Virus record (IMG/VR): IMGVR_UViG_3300047673_000207
Coordinates: 1-41,864 of that record
Strand: one strand, 5' to 3'
DNA length: 41,864 nt
From: a virus
The notes beneath the pieces were generated by a model, which was given only the letters and a program-made list of their open reading frames with translations, searched no databases and had not been told where the DNA came from. The position numbers and the translations under genes were made by a program. Below, piece by piece: positions 30,187 through 38,024 of the stretch. Position 1 is the first letter of the stretch. Each line of letters opens with the position of its first letter.

Positions 30187-31230
30187 ATGCCAGACAACAG
30201 CCTAGCCCCACCGAACATGCCCTGGCTGTGGCAGCCCAACAGCCCCGTGGGCCAGCCCAACGGCCTCGGGCCGCCGATGCTCAACTATGCCGCGCCACCC
30301 AGCCCCACGAGCCAGGGCGCAGGCGTGGCAGCAGCGGGCCAGCAGGCGTGGCAGTGGCTCCAGGACCAGCGCGTCGAGAGCGTGCGCCAGGGCCTGCTCG
30401 ATCCCGACACCGGCCTGCCGACGCAGAAGGGCGTCGTCCAGGGCGTCGGACAGACCGCGCAGGGCATCGTCATGGGCACCACCGCGCCGGGTGACGTGCC
30501 GCCCCCTGGCATCGTGGCGTATCACGGCAGCCCCGCCGACTTTAACCGGTTCGACGACCGTTTCATCGGCACGGGTGAGGGCGCGCAGGCATACGGCAGA
30601 GGGCACTATTTCGGAGGCGCGGAGGAAACTGGCCGCAACTATCGCGACGCGCTCACGCCGGAGACCATCCCCAACCCCGAGTTCAACGCAGCGCAGCAGG
30701 AATACAACGCGAAGTATAGTGCTGTGGGAAACGCTGCGGGTGCGACTGATGCAGAGTTCAATGCCGCTATTGCCGCGCGCGATGCCGCGTATGAAAAGAT
30801 GAAGAGCCTTCCCCCGACTATCCCTAATCCAGCGGCGCCCGGGCACATGTACGAGGTGAAGATCGGCGCTGATCCGGAGCATTTCCTGCACTGGGATAAG
30901 CCGCTGTATCAACAGAGCGACGCGGTAAAGCAATCAGGTATTATACCCAAGACGCCTGACTACCAGATGCAGACCGGCGGCGAGTTCCTGGAACGCCTGT
31001 CCAGGCGCCTCGGTGGTTCCGACGTTGCCGCCAAGGCATTGCAGGATGCGGGTATTCCTGGGGTTCGCTACCTCGACCAAGGCAGCCGTGGCGCTGGGCA
31101 GGGCACGCACAACTACGTCGTGTTCGACCCCGCCATGATCGACATCCTGCGCAAGTATGGCCTCGCCGGCCTGATCGCAGGCGGGGGCGCCGCAGCCGCC
31201 GCAACCCAGCAACAGCAGCCGAGCCAGTGA
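30187..31230 (+). CDS. ADP-ribosyltransferase-like (ART-PolyVal type) protein
   Basis: The protein has 347 residues. After a Pro/Gly-rich N-terminus (100 residues), the domain begins 'IVAYHGSPADFNRFDDRFIG', then 'GEGAQAYGRGHYFGGAEETG'. It ends with 'ALQDAGIPGVRYLDQGSRGA', 'GTHNYVVFDPAMIDILRKYG' and a hydrophobic Gly/Ala tail. This order (HGS, G-x-G-x-YF, late acidic VVFD block) is that of ART-like domains of phage polyvalent proteins. It lies just upstream of the portal, suggesting that it is packaged and delivered into the host to modify a target. No catalytic Glu is assigned with confidence. Confidence 0.6.
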   Translation: MPDNSLAPPNMPWLWQPNSPVGQPNGLGPPMLNYAAPPSPTSQGAGVAAAGQQAWQWLQDQRVESVRQGLLDPDTGLPTQKGVVQGVGQTAQGIVMGTTAPGDVPPPGIVAYHGSPADFNRFDDRFIGTGEGAQAYGRGHYFGGAEETGRNYRDALTPETIPNPEFNAAQQEYNAKYSAVGNAAGATDAEFNAAIAARDAAYEKMKSLPPTIPNPAAPGHMYEVKIGADPEHFLHWDKPLYQQSDAVKQSGIIPKTPDYQMQTGGEFLERLSRRLGGSDVAAKALQDAGIPGVRYLDQGSRGAGQGTHNYVVFDPAMIDILRKYGLAGLIAGGGAAAAATQQQQPSQ

Positions 31231-31245
31231 GCGACACCGCGCACC
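31227..31245 (+). repeat. Portal-start repeat, copy R1
   Basis: GTGAGCGACACCGCGCACC overlaps the stop of the ART-like gene (GTGA). It matches copy R2 at 16 of 19 bases and encodes the same start, M-S-D-T-A-H, before a stop three codons later. See R2 and R3. Confidence 0.6.
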
Positions 31246-31252
31246 AGTAATA

Positions 31253-31507
31253 TCAGCGCCGTGGCTCGAACGCCTGCAACAACTTGTGCGCCAGGTCAGT
31301 CGCAATATGCCGCGCCAGGCTCTCGGCTCGCTCGCGGCGCATGGCCCAGTCGCTCATCGCTGCCGGATCGAAGGCCGGCGGTGCGCGGCCGATGTGGAGA
31401 TCCAGCGCCTGCTCACGCCCGATCTGGTAGCGCAGCATCATCGGTTCGCCGCTTGAGGCGTACGGCGACTGATCGATCCTGATCGATATGGTTACAGCGT
31501 CTTCCAT
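31253..31507 (-). CDS. Small hypothetical protein on the minus strand between R1 and R2
   Basis: ATG 31507 is preceded by GGGAGGGTGAGAGC, a strong ribosome-binding site. The 84 residues (MEDAVTISIRIDQSPYASSG, ALDLHIGRAPPAFDPAAMSD, ATDLAHKLLQAFEPRR) are beta then helical; no family is recognised. It runs against the late operon and is bounded by two copies of a portal-start repeat, suggesting insertion. Confidence 0.6.
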   Translation of the reverse strand: MEDAVTISIRIDQSPYASSGEPMMLRYQIGREQALDLHIGRAPPAFDPAAMSDWAMRRERAESLARHIATDLAHKLLQAFEPRR

Positions 31508-31528
31508 GCTCTCACCCTCCCGTGGTCC

Positions 31529-31547
31529 ATGAGCGATACCGCACACC
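31529..31547 (+). repeat. Portal-start repeat, copy R2
   Basis: ATGAGCGATACCGCACACC matches R3, the actual portal start, at 17 of 19 bases and R1 at 16 of 19. It lies between the two minus-strand genes and opens a 36-codon plus-strand frame that ends in the second minus gene. Confidence 0.65.
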
Positions 31548-31549
31548 GA

Positions 31550-32017
31550 TCACTCGTCCGACTGCTCTGCGGCCTTTCGCTGGTTTTCATACATCTGATA
31601 CGCTTGGTGCCACGCCTCGCTGTGCCTGGGATCGATTGAGAGGGAGGCGCGACGCGCGAAGTCCTCTCGCCGCTCACGCTCAGCCTTCTGACGCAAGGGT
31701 TCATCTTCCAACCACTTGCGCCCCTCGTATTCAAGCAGCGTCTCGGGGCCGAAACGGCGCTGATGCATAACCTCTCTGATGCGGCTCCCAACCCAGGCCG
31801 TTGATCGACCGAACTCCTTTCCGAGCGCGCGGTAATCGCGCTGGCCACCGAGATATGCCTGCCAGACAGCATCCCTGATCCTCTGGTTCTGTGCCTCTCG
31901 CAATTCGTACTTCGTCGTTTGCTTCGGGCGCGCCTTCTTGGCCGCGCTCAGCCTGACCAGCGCCGCGTCATAAGCGGCTTTCGCCTCGACGTATTCACGC
32001 TCCGCATCGTCCGACAT
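31550..32017 (-). CDS. Hypothetical helix-turn-helix-like protein on the minus strand between R2 and R3
   Basis: ATG 32017 follows GAGGAGGTTCCG. The 155 residues start with a charged coiled coil (AEREYVEAKAAYDAALVRLS). A helix-turn-helix-like part follows (RIRDAVWQAYLGGQRDYRAL, GKEFGRSTAWVGSRIREVMH), then an Arg/Glu-rich tail. It could be a small regulator. It is divergent from the portal, with only 19 bases between the starts, and bounded by repeats R2 and R3. Confidence 0.6.
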   Translation of the reverse strand: MSDDAEREYVEAKAAYDAALVRLSAAKKARPKQTTKYELREAQNQRIRDAVWQAYLGGQRDYRALGKEFGRSTAWVGSRIREVMHQRRFGPETLLEYEGRKWLEDEPLRQKAERERREDFARRASLSIDPRHSEAWHQAYQMYENQRKAAEQSDE

Positions 32018-32036
32018 CGGAACCTCCTCACGCTCC

Positions 32037-32055
32037 ATGAGCGATACCGCAATCC
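32037..32055 (+). repeat. Portal-start repeat, copy R3 (true portal start)
   Basis: ATGAGCGATACCGCAATCC is the first 19 bases of the portal gene and the third copy of this repeat. No ribosome-binding site precedes it; the upstream bases serve the divergent minus-strand gene. Confidence 0.65.
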
Positions 32056-34250
32056 ATCTCCACGTCCATACCGGCGACCGCGGCCCCGACACGCCGCCGG
32101 CGATCCGTGACCTGACGGGCGGCGATCCAGACGCTTACCCGAAGGATCTTGATGACCTTCATGGGAAGCTAGTCAGGTGGTTCGAAGAGTCAGAAATGGC
32201 TCGGATGGATGAAATAGAATTAGCTCAGCGTGACCGTGAATATTTTGATGGGTTTCAATGGACCAGAGAAGAACTCAAACTATTAAAGGAGCGGGGTCAA
32301 CCCGCTATCGTAATAAATAAGGTGGCTGATAAGGTTCAGCTATTATGCGGGATGGAAAGAAAGGCTCGTACTGACCCCAAGGCGTTTAGTCGCACGCCAG
32401 CCGAGGAGGATCGCGCCGACGCTGCCACGCAGGCATTGAGATACATTGCGGATGACAACGACTTCTCCATCGTGCGCAGCGAAGTGTTCTCCAACATGCT
32501 CATCGAAGGCGCTGGTGGCGCTGACCTGGGCCTCGAGGACGACGGGCAAGGCTCGTGCAACATCACGATCACCACCATCCCGTGGGATCGCATCTGGTAC
32601 GATCCGCACAGCCGCAGCTACGATTTCAGTGATGCGCGCTATAAGGGCATGGTCATCTGGACCGATAGGGACGCCCTCGAGGAGATGTATCCCGACGCGG
32701 ACGATGTGATTGAGAGCAGCTTCAGCAGCACCGACTACCAGTACAACGACCGGCCGGAAACGGCGTTCTGGACCGACAACAACCGCAGACGTGTGCGGCT
32801 CGTGCAATGCGACTGGGCCGAGCGTGGCACCTGGTGGCGCGCGACCTATACCAAGTCGGGGCTGCTGGCCGCGCCACAGCGCTCCAAGTTCAAGGACCGC
32901 AAGGGCAAGTCGTGCAGCGGGCTGCTGCTGCAATCCAGCTACATCAATCGCGAGAACCAGCGTTACGGCATGGTGCGGGGCCTGATCAGCCTACAGGACG
33001 AGATCAACAAGCGGCGCTCCAAGGCGCTGCACCTGTTGTCAGTCCGCCAGGTCGTCGCAGAGAAGGGCGCTGTGCCGGATGTCGATAAGGCACGCCGCGA
33101 GGTCGCCAAGCCGGACGGCTACGTGGAGGTGATGCCGGGGCTGAAGTTCGAGATCGAGCAGACCGCGGACCTCGCCGCAGGTCAGTTCCAGTTGCTGCAA
33201 CACGCCACCGCCGAGATGCAACTCTCGGGGCCGAATGCAGCCATGTCGGGCACCGACCCGCGCGAGTTGTCGGGCCGTGCAGTATTGGCGATGCAAGCAG
33301 GGGGTGCCGCGCAGAACGAGCCGTTGGCCGACGCGCTGCGGTTCTGGAGCAGGCGGGTATATGAAGTTTGTTGGCAAGCCGCAAGGGAATACTGGTCGGG
33401 CGGAAAATGGGTCAGGGTCACGGATAACCTAGGGGAGACGCGTTGGGTTGGAATTAACCGACCCGTCAGACTGATGGATCGCTTGGCTGATATGCCAGAG
33501 CAACATCGGGCTATGGTTATGCAACAAATGCAACTACAGCCTGGCGATCCTAGATTGCAGCAGGTAGTTGGTATCGAGCATGACATTTCGGATTTAGATG
33601 TAGATATCACCATTGAAGAGGGCATAGATATTCCATCGCTACAAGCGGAAGAATTTCAGTCGCTAGTCCAACTGGCTTCGGTACAGCCAGGATTGATCCC
33701 TGGCGATGTCTTAATCGCGGCGTCAGGGCTGCGCGACAAGGATCAGATCCTCGAGCGCATGAAGGAGCACCAGCAGCAGCAGCAGCAGGCACAGCAGCAG
33801 GCAGGGCAACTCGCAACACAGCACGCGCAAGCGGACATCGCTGGCAAGCAGGCGAAAGCGCAGGCGGACATGGCGCTGGCGCAGGAGCGCAAGGTCAACG
33901 CCGCGGCCAACGTGCATTCCGTGCATGGCGAGTTCAGCGCACCACCCTACGGGCAGCCGCATGTGGCGCCGGACAACCCGCCTGGCGCGTCACAGCCGAT
34001 GCAGCCGCCGTTGGACCCTGAGCAGATGGATCCGCAAATGGCAGCGATGCACCACATGGCCGATCTGCAGAAGAAGGCCGCCGACATCAGCAAGACGCGC
34101 GCCGACACGATGCTCACCGCGGCGAAGATCCCGCACACCGCACAGCAGACGCTGCACACCGCGCACCAGACGCACAACACCGCTGTGACCACGAACAGAT
34201 TGCTCCGCACGCCGATTCCACAGCCAGCACCGCCAGGGAGCGCGCCATAA
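32037..34250 (+). CDS. Portal protein, P22-like
   Basis: The 737 residues have features of P22-type portals: 'REYFDGFQWTREELKLLKER', 'VINKVADKVQLLCGMERKAR', 'EGAGGADLGLEDD', 'INRENQRYGMVRGLISLQDE', then 'INKRRSKALHLLSVRQVV' and 'DPRELSGRAVLAMQAGGAAQ'. A Gln-rich helix and a helical C-terminal extension follow, corresponding to the portal barrel. It forms the dodecameric DNA channel at one vertex, docking to terminase and then gp4-like protein. Bases about 32150-32390 and 33350-33720 use more A/T-rich codons than the rest, indicating mosaic exchange inside the gene. Confidence 0.85.
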   Translation: MSDTAIHLHVHTGDRGPDTPPAIRDLTGGDPDAYPKDLDDLHGKLVRWFEESEMARMDEIELAQRDREYFDGFQWTREELKLLKERGQPAIVINKVADKVQLLCGMERKARTDPKAFSRTPAEEDRADAATQALRYIADDNDFSIVRSEVFSNMLIEGAGGADLGLEDDGQGSCNITITTIPWDRIWYDPHSRSYDFSDARYKGMVIWTDRDALEEMYPDADDVIESSFSSTDYQYNDRPETAFWTDNNRRRVRLVQCDWAERGTWWRATYTKSGLLAAPQRSKFKDRKGKSCSGLLLQSSYINRENQRYGMVRGLISLQDEINKRRSKALHLLSVRQVVAEKGAVPDVDKARREVAKPDGYVEVMPGLKFEIEQTADLAAGQFQLLQHATAEMQLSGPNAAMSGTDPRELSGRAVLAMQAGGAAQNEPLADALRFWSRRVYEVCWQAAREYWSGGKWVRVTDNLGETRWVGINRPVRLMDRLADMPEQHRAMVMQQMQLQPGDPRLQQVVGIEHDISDLDVDITIEEGIDIPSLQAEEFQSLVQLASVQPGLIPGDVLIAASGLRDKDQILERMKEHQQQQQQAQQQAGQLATQHAQADIAGKQAKAQADMALAQERKVNAAANVHSVHGEFSAPPYGQPHVAPDNPPGASQPMQPPLDPEQMDPQMAAMHHMADLQKKAADISKTRADTMLTAAKIPHTAQQTLHTAHQTHNTAVTTNRLLRTPIPQPAPPGSAP

Positions 34251-34486
34251 TGTGCTTCACCGTCCCATGGCTGCTCTATGCCCTTATTTGGCTCGTGGTG
34301 GTCGGTGGTATTGTCGCCGTCATCATGCTTATCCTGCCGATCGTACTCGGCTGGCTGGGATGGGCTGGCGATGTAGCGATGCGTATTATCAGGATCATCG
34401 TTGCGGTGATCGTGCTTGTTGCGCTGCTGTATATGCTAATCGATCTGTACGCGTGCGCGACGGGCGGCAGGGCGCTGCTGCGATGA
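34250..34486 (+). CDS. Small membrane protein, holin candidate
   Basis: ATG 34250 overlaps the portal stop by one base. The 78 residues contain two long hydrophobic segments (LLYALIWLVVVGGIVAVIML and about 45-68, IIRIIVAVIVLVALLYMLID) and little else. Size and topology fit a class II holin or another small inner-membrane protein. There is no neighbouring endolysin, so a lysis role is unproven. Confidence 0.55.
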   Translation: MCFTVPWLLYALIWLVVVGGIVAVIMLILPIVLGWLGWAGDVAMRIIRIIVAVIVLVALLYMLIDLYACATGGRALLR

Positions 34487-34722
34487 TCCGGCTGTTGGCC
34501 GGCGACTGCCGCACCGTCCTCGCCACGCTGCCAGCCGACAGCGTCCAGTGCGTTGTGACCAGCCCGCCGTACTATGCGTTGCGCTCGTATTTGGACGCAT
34601 CGCACCCCGACAAGCATCGCGAGATTGGATCGGAGGCGACGCCTGACGAGTATCTGGCGACGATGGTTGCGGTGTTCCGAGAGTCACAGCACGGTCGAGT
34701 CCAACCCGCAACGACATACTGA
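34483..34722 (+). pseudogene. Truncated N4/N6 DNA methyltransferase, N-terminal remnant
   Basis: ATG 34483 gives 79 residues. 'IRLLAGDCRTVLATLPADSV' and 'QCVVTSPPYYALRSY' are the start and catalytic SPPY motif IV of amino-methyltransferases with the SPPY motif first. 'EIGSEATPDEYLATMVAVFR' continues the family pattern. The match then ends in an unrelated 12-residue tail. The SAM-binding FxGxG part, normally C-terminal in this class, is absent, so the enzyme is inactive. The beta-helix gene begins 6 bases later, suggesting that its insertion cut this gene. Confidence 0.65.
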
Positions 34723-34728
34723 GGTCCA

Positions 34729-35907
34729 ATGGCAACCCTGACTGTCGGCAACGGCCAGAGCATTCAGGCCGCGATTGATGCCGCCGCACCAGGCGACACG
34801 ATCGACGTGCAGGCGGGCACCTACACCGACCAGTTCCTCACCATCCGCACCTCGATTACGCTGCAGGCGGTGAATGGCGAAGTCCAACTCGTAGCAACGC
34901 AGCAACCACCGGATGGGAAAGCTTACATCACGGAGGGCGCCAGTGGCATCAGCGTGGCGATCAATGGGTTCGATATTAGCGGGGTGGCTGTACCGGACGG
35001 AAATGGCGCTGCGATCCGCTACGAGGGCGGCGGTCTCTCGCTGTCGGACGACTACTTCCACGACAACCAAGAAGGATTGCTCGGCGCCGCTGTTAGCAAC
35101 GGTTCAATTGCCATCGACCATTCCGAGTTCGCCCATAACGGCGATGGCAGTGGATCAACTCACAACATCTATGTCGGAGCAATTGCGAGCTTCAGCCTTA
35201 CGAACTCGTACATCCACGACGCGGTCGTAGGCCACGAGGTCAAGAGCCGCGCCGCCAACAACACCATCACCGGCAACCGCATCTTCGACAACGGCGGCAG
35301 CGCCTCCTACAGCATCGACCTGCCGAACGGCGGCAACGCCACGATCAGCGGCAACACGATAGAGCAAGGTCCGAACACCCAGAACCCGTTCGTCGTGGCC
35401 TACGGTGAAGAGGGCGCATCCAACCCAGGCACCAGCTTCGCCATCACCGGAAACGCCATCGTCAACGACGATCCGTCCGGGCGGTTCCTGCTCGACACCG
35501 CAACGCAGCCGACGCTGAGCGGCAACAGCGTCTGGGGGCTGCCCGCTATCGGTGACACCGTGCTGCTGGCCAACCGGCCGAGCCTGGAAACCAGCGCCAT
35601 GACGTTCGTCAATCCCACCAATCCTCCGGCGGGAGTTGGCGGATCACCACCATCCCCAGAACCGTCCCCACCACCGCCAGTATCACCACCGCCGCCAACA
35701 GAGCCGCCGCCATTGCCACCTCCCGAGCCCCCGCCAGTGCTGCCGCCTGACCCGCTGCCATTACCGCCGCCAGAGCCACCACCGCTACCGCCGCCGACAC
35801 CAACGCCCACGCCATCACCGCCCCCCGTGCAGCACGGGCATATGGGGCACCACCATCAGCTCGCTGCTGCGCTGCGGGACTTTCTGGCGCCACACACGCA
35901 CACGTAA
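34729..35907 (+). CDS. Beta-helix protein with Pro-rich C-terminal tail
   Basis: The protein has 392 residues. Residues 1-290 are a right-handed parallel beta-helix: 'SIQAAIDAAAPGDTIDVQAG', then repeats with N-x-I/F-x-x-N patterns such as 'NNTITGNRIFDNGG' and 'NATISGNTIEQG'. A run of about 70 residues, mostly Pro with Ser, Glu and Leu, leads to a His-rich end (HGHMGHHHQ). No signal peptide is seen. It could be a second receptor-binding or decoration protein; the Pro run would act as a stalk. Its position after a cut methyltransferase suggests acquisition. Confidence 0.65.
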   Translation: MATLTVGNGQSIQAAIDAAAPGDTIDVQAGTYTDQFLTIRTSITLQAVNGEVQLVATQQPPDGKAYITEGASGISVAINGFDISGVAVPDGNGAAIRYEGGGLSLSDDYFHDNQEGLLGAAVSNGSIAIDHSEFAHNGDGSGSTHNIYVGAIASFSLTNSYIHDAVVGHEVKSRAANNTITGNRIFDNGGSASYSIDLPNGGNATISGNTIEQGPNTQNPFVVAYGEEGASNPGTSFAITGNAIVNDDPSGRFLLDTATQPTLSGNSVWGLPAIGDTVLLANRPSLETSAMTFVNPTNPPAGVGGSPPSPEPSPPPPVSPPPPTEPPPLPPPEPPPVLPPDPLPLPPPEPPPLPPPTPTPTPSPPPVQHGHMGHHHQLAAALRDFLAPHTHT

Positions 35908-35955
35908 CGACGCAACGACGTACGACGCCTACGCATCAACACATGGAGACATCTG

Positions 35956-36405
35956 ATGCCAACATTCCGCGTCACATCCGGGGCTCTGACGCTCGATAGC
36001 GTTGGGGGCAATTACCCGAGCAATGAGCTCCCAGGCGATCAGCCTGGTATCGACAATTCGCTGCCAATTCCTCCACCGCCACCGGGGATTTGGCCGCCTC
36101 CTGTGCCGGCGCACCCAATAGTGCCGATCCCGCCGGGAGGCAGCACGCCGCCGCCGGGAACGATCTGGCCCAGCCCTGGCCATCCAGCGCACCCGATAGC
36201 TCCCGGTGGCTCACCGCCGCGGCCCGATCAGACGCTACCGCCGACTGGCATGGACCCACATCCGTCTCACCCAATCGCGTCAGGCACGTACTGGTGCCTC
36301 GTGTATCTACCGGGCTTCGGGTGGAAATATGTGGTCATCGATCCATCACTGCATGTGGACGTCTCTCCGCCGGCACCACAACCAGCGCCGACGCCGCATA
36401 AATAA
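35956..36405 (+). CDS. Pro-rich hypothetical protein
   Basis: The protein has 149 residues. The first 30 residues (PTFRVTSGALTLDSVGGNYP) are followed by about 80 residues rich in Pro, Gly and His with a loose 'P-x-HPI' repeat. A small beta domain (SGTYWCLVYLPGFGWKYVVI) closes the protein. It shares a Pro-rich character with its upstream neighbour. It is probably a surface or virion-linked protein; no family is assigned. Confidence 0.5.
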   Translation: MPTFRVTSGALTLDSVGGNYPSNELPGDQPGIDNSLPIPPPPPGIWPPPVPAHPIVPIPPGGSTPPPGTIWPSPGHPAHPIAPGGSPPRPDQTLPPTGMDPHPSHPIASGTYWCLVYLPGFGWKYVVIDPSLHVDVSPPAPQPAPTPHK

Positions 36406-36413
36406 TCTACGCG

Positions 36414-36953
36414 TCAATCGTGTCTAGCGAACACACCATGCAGCCGGGTCGCGGCCTCAAACCGCGCCTTGGCTGCTTCCTCCAAAGTCTTGAAGCGGCC
36501 AAGAGCAATATCCTTGCCGTTGAACATGATGCGGGCGCGATAGCTGCCATGAGGCAGGAGGCCGACGCCTTTGATGCCGGTGGTGTTGTTCTTCCGCTTT
36601 CCGGAATTGGCGCCGTTTTGGAGCTTCGTGGCAGCCCGCAAGTTGGTGAACCGATTGTTCAGCTTGTTGTGGTCAATATGGTCGATGACATCCGGCACAG
36701 GCTCGCCGTGCATATAGAGCCAGACGAGGCGATGAGCACGATATTGGATGTGTCCGACAGCGACCCTCAAATGACCGGCAGGATTGATGGTGCCAGCGGC
36801 TTTGCCAGCATATCGAGTGTTCCAGAGGCGGAAGTTTTGTTCGTTGCGGAACATACTGCGCGGGCGCGGCTTCCAGGCGAACACACCGCTAGCCACATCA
36901 TAGTGGAGAAGTTGCCGCACCAAGTCTCGGTCTGGCAGTTTGCGAATAGCCAT
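36414..36953 (-). CDS. HNH homing endonuclease with AP2 DNA-binding domain
   Basis: The start at 36953 follows CGGAGGACCGAT. The protein has 179 residues. Residues 74-108 are an HNH core: 'AHRLVWLYMHGEPVPDVIDH' and 'IDHNKLNNRFTNLRAAT'. Residues about 125-175 are an AP2-type domain: 'TGIKGVGLLPHGSYRARIMF' and 'IALGRFKTLEEAAKARFEAA'. This is a standard free-standing phage homing endonuclease layout. It is transcribed against its neighbours and is the third HNH gene here. It probably cuts DNA of related phages at or near this locus. Confidence 0.85.
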   Translation of the reverse strand: MAIRKLPDRDLVRQLLHYDVASGVFAWKPRPRSMFRNEQNFRLWNTRYAGKAAGTINPAGHLRVAVGHIQYRAHRLVWLYMHGEPVPDVIDHIDHNKLNNRFTNLRAATKLQNGANSGKRKNNTTGIKGVGLLPHGSYRARIMFNGKDIALGRFKTLEEAAKARFEAATRLHGVFARHD

Positions 36954-37021
36954 ATCGGTCCTCCGAACGGGATCGTTGGTCAGGGTGCCTGGGCCGTGGC
37001 AAGCGGCTCAGGTTCCCGCTT

Positions 37022-37027
37022 TATAAC
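37022..37027 (+). promoter_or_regulatory. Possible -10 element upstream of the PEP-CTERM gene
   Basis: TATAAC stands out in an AT-rich patch (TTTATAACATAACAA) within a GC-rich genome, 24 bases before ATG 37051. The best upstream match at suitable spacing, GGCAAG, is poor, so the call is weak. A private promoter would fit a gene expressed from a prophage. Confidence 0.3.
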
Positions 37028-37050
37028 ATAACAACCAGGGGCTTCACGTC

Positions 37051-37833
37051 ATGAAACACAATGCGGGCCAGGATACGTTAGTGCCGCGCCTTGCTTCAAC
37101 GACGGGGTTCGAGCACGACCCCATCTCAGCGCCCCACCGCATCGCGTCGACCGCACAAGCGGCCCGTGGGGCATCGACAATTCGGCGTATCCTCGCTCGC
37201 GTTGGTTATGGCACGGTCATCGTGGCGGGCGCCATGTTCTTCCACGCGCCGGCCCATGCCACGGTCATCCTCTCGTTCGGCCAGACTGCCGGGACGCCGA
37301 TCACGGCGACGGAGAACGGCGCGCAGACCGCCACCACGCTCAGCGCTGTCGACGCGCCGATCGCCATCACGCAGATCGAGAACGGCTCGCCGGTCAATGC
37401 GTTCTTCGACCTCAGTGCTGCGTCCGATGGTGCTGCCGTGCCGATCCTGGGGGGAAGTGCTCAGAAATTCTCTGGCACGTTCAGCATCACTAGTTCCATT
37501 GGCGGCACCGGCACCAACTACCTGTCGGGCGTGTTCAGCGACGTGACCTTCGGCAGCGGCGCTGGTGGAGCGCTGGCTGTCGGTGCGCCGCCTGATGTGC
37601 TCACTCTGACCAGCGACGTGATCACCGACCTGTTCAATCCGAGCGCGGTGGGGTTGGCTTTCGCGAATATCACGCCGGCATTCCAGATCGTGGGCACCAG
37701 CATCGGCAGCTTCACGAGTTCCGTGTCGGGCACGTTCTCAGCATCGCCTGCGGCAGTACCGGAGCCGGCCACACTGGCGCTGCTCGGGGTGGGGCTGCTC
37801 GGGTTGGGGTTGGTGCGTCAGCGGCGTGCGTGA
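37051..37833 (+). CDS. PEP-CTERM sorting-signal protein
   Basis: The protein has 260 residues. Residues about 45-70 form a signal peptide (RRILARVGYGTVIVAGAMFF then HAPAHA, cleavage near A70), preceded by an unusually long N-terminal extension. The mature part is Gly/Ser/Thr-rich and beta-type (NGSPVNAFFDLSAAS, SGVFSDVTFG). The C-terminus is a complete PEP-CTERM signal: 'VPEPATLALLG', a hydrophobic helix and terminal 'RQRRA'. In bacteria, exosortase recognises this signal and the protein is exported with extracellular polysaccharide. A phage copy could alter the host surface. No exosortase is encoded here, so it would rely on the host. Confidence 0.85.
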   Translation: MKHNAGQDTLVPRLASTTGFEHDPISAPHRIASTAQAARGASTIRRILARVGYGTVIVAGAMFFHAPAHATVILSFGQTAGTPITATENGAQTATTLSAVDAPIAITQIENGSPVNAFFDLSAASDGAAVPILGGSAQKFSGTFSITSSIGGTGTNYLSGVFSDVTFGSGAGGALAVGAPPDVLTLTSDVITDLFNPSAVGLAFANITPAFQIVGTSIGSFTSSVSGTFSASPAAVPEPATLALLGVGLLGLGLVRQRRA

Positions 37834-38024
37834 TGAGCGAGGAAAAGACGACCAGACTGTGGCTATGGAAGAACGGCGACCATTACCTCGCATTCGACAA
37901 TCCGTGCCCGACGTATGGTGGCGGCGACCCGATGACGCTGGGAGAGCCGGTGGCGATTGCCATTCTCACGTCATCAACGCCTGGCTGGCAGCAATGGGAT
38001 GACCAGGGGCGTTACGTGGGCTGA
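37833..38024 (+). CDS. Small hypothetical protein
   Basis: ATG 37833 overlaps the PEP-CTERM stop by one base (TGATG); GTG 37830 is an alternative. The 63 residues (TRLWLWKNGDHYLAFDNPCP ... PVAIAILTSSTPGWQQWDDQ) are Trp-rich and beta-type. The coupling shows that it shares a transcript with its neighbours. The function is unknown. Confidence 0.55.
   Translation: MSEEKTTRLWLWKNGDHYLAFDNPCPTYGGGDPMTLGEPVAIAILTSSTPGWQQWDDQGRYVG

Noticed and set aside
35640-35830. Proline codon run as a possible CRISPR-like or satellite repeat
   Set aside because: The CCGCCACC-type repetition is explained by a Pro-rich linker in the beta-helix protein; no regular spacer/repeat structure exists.
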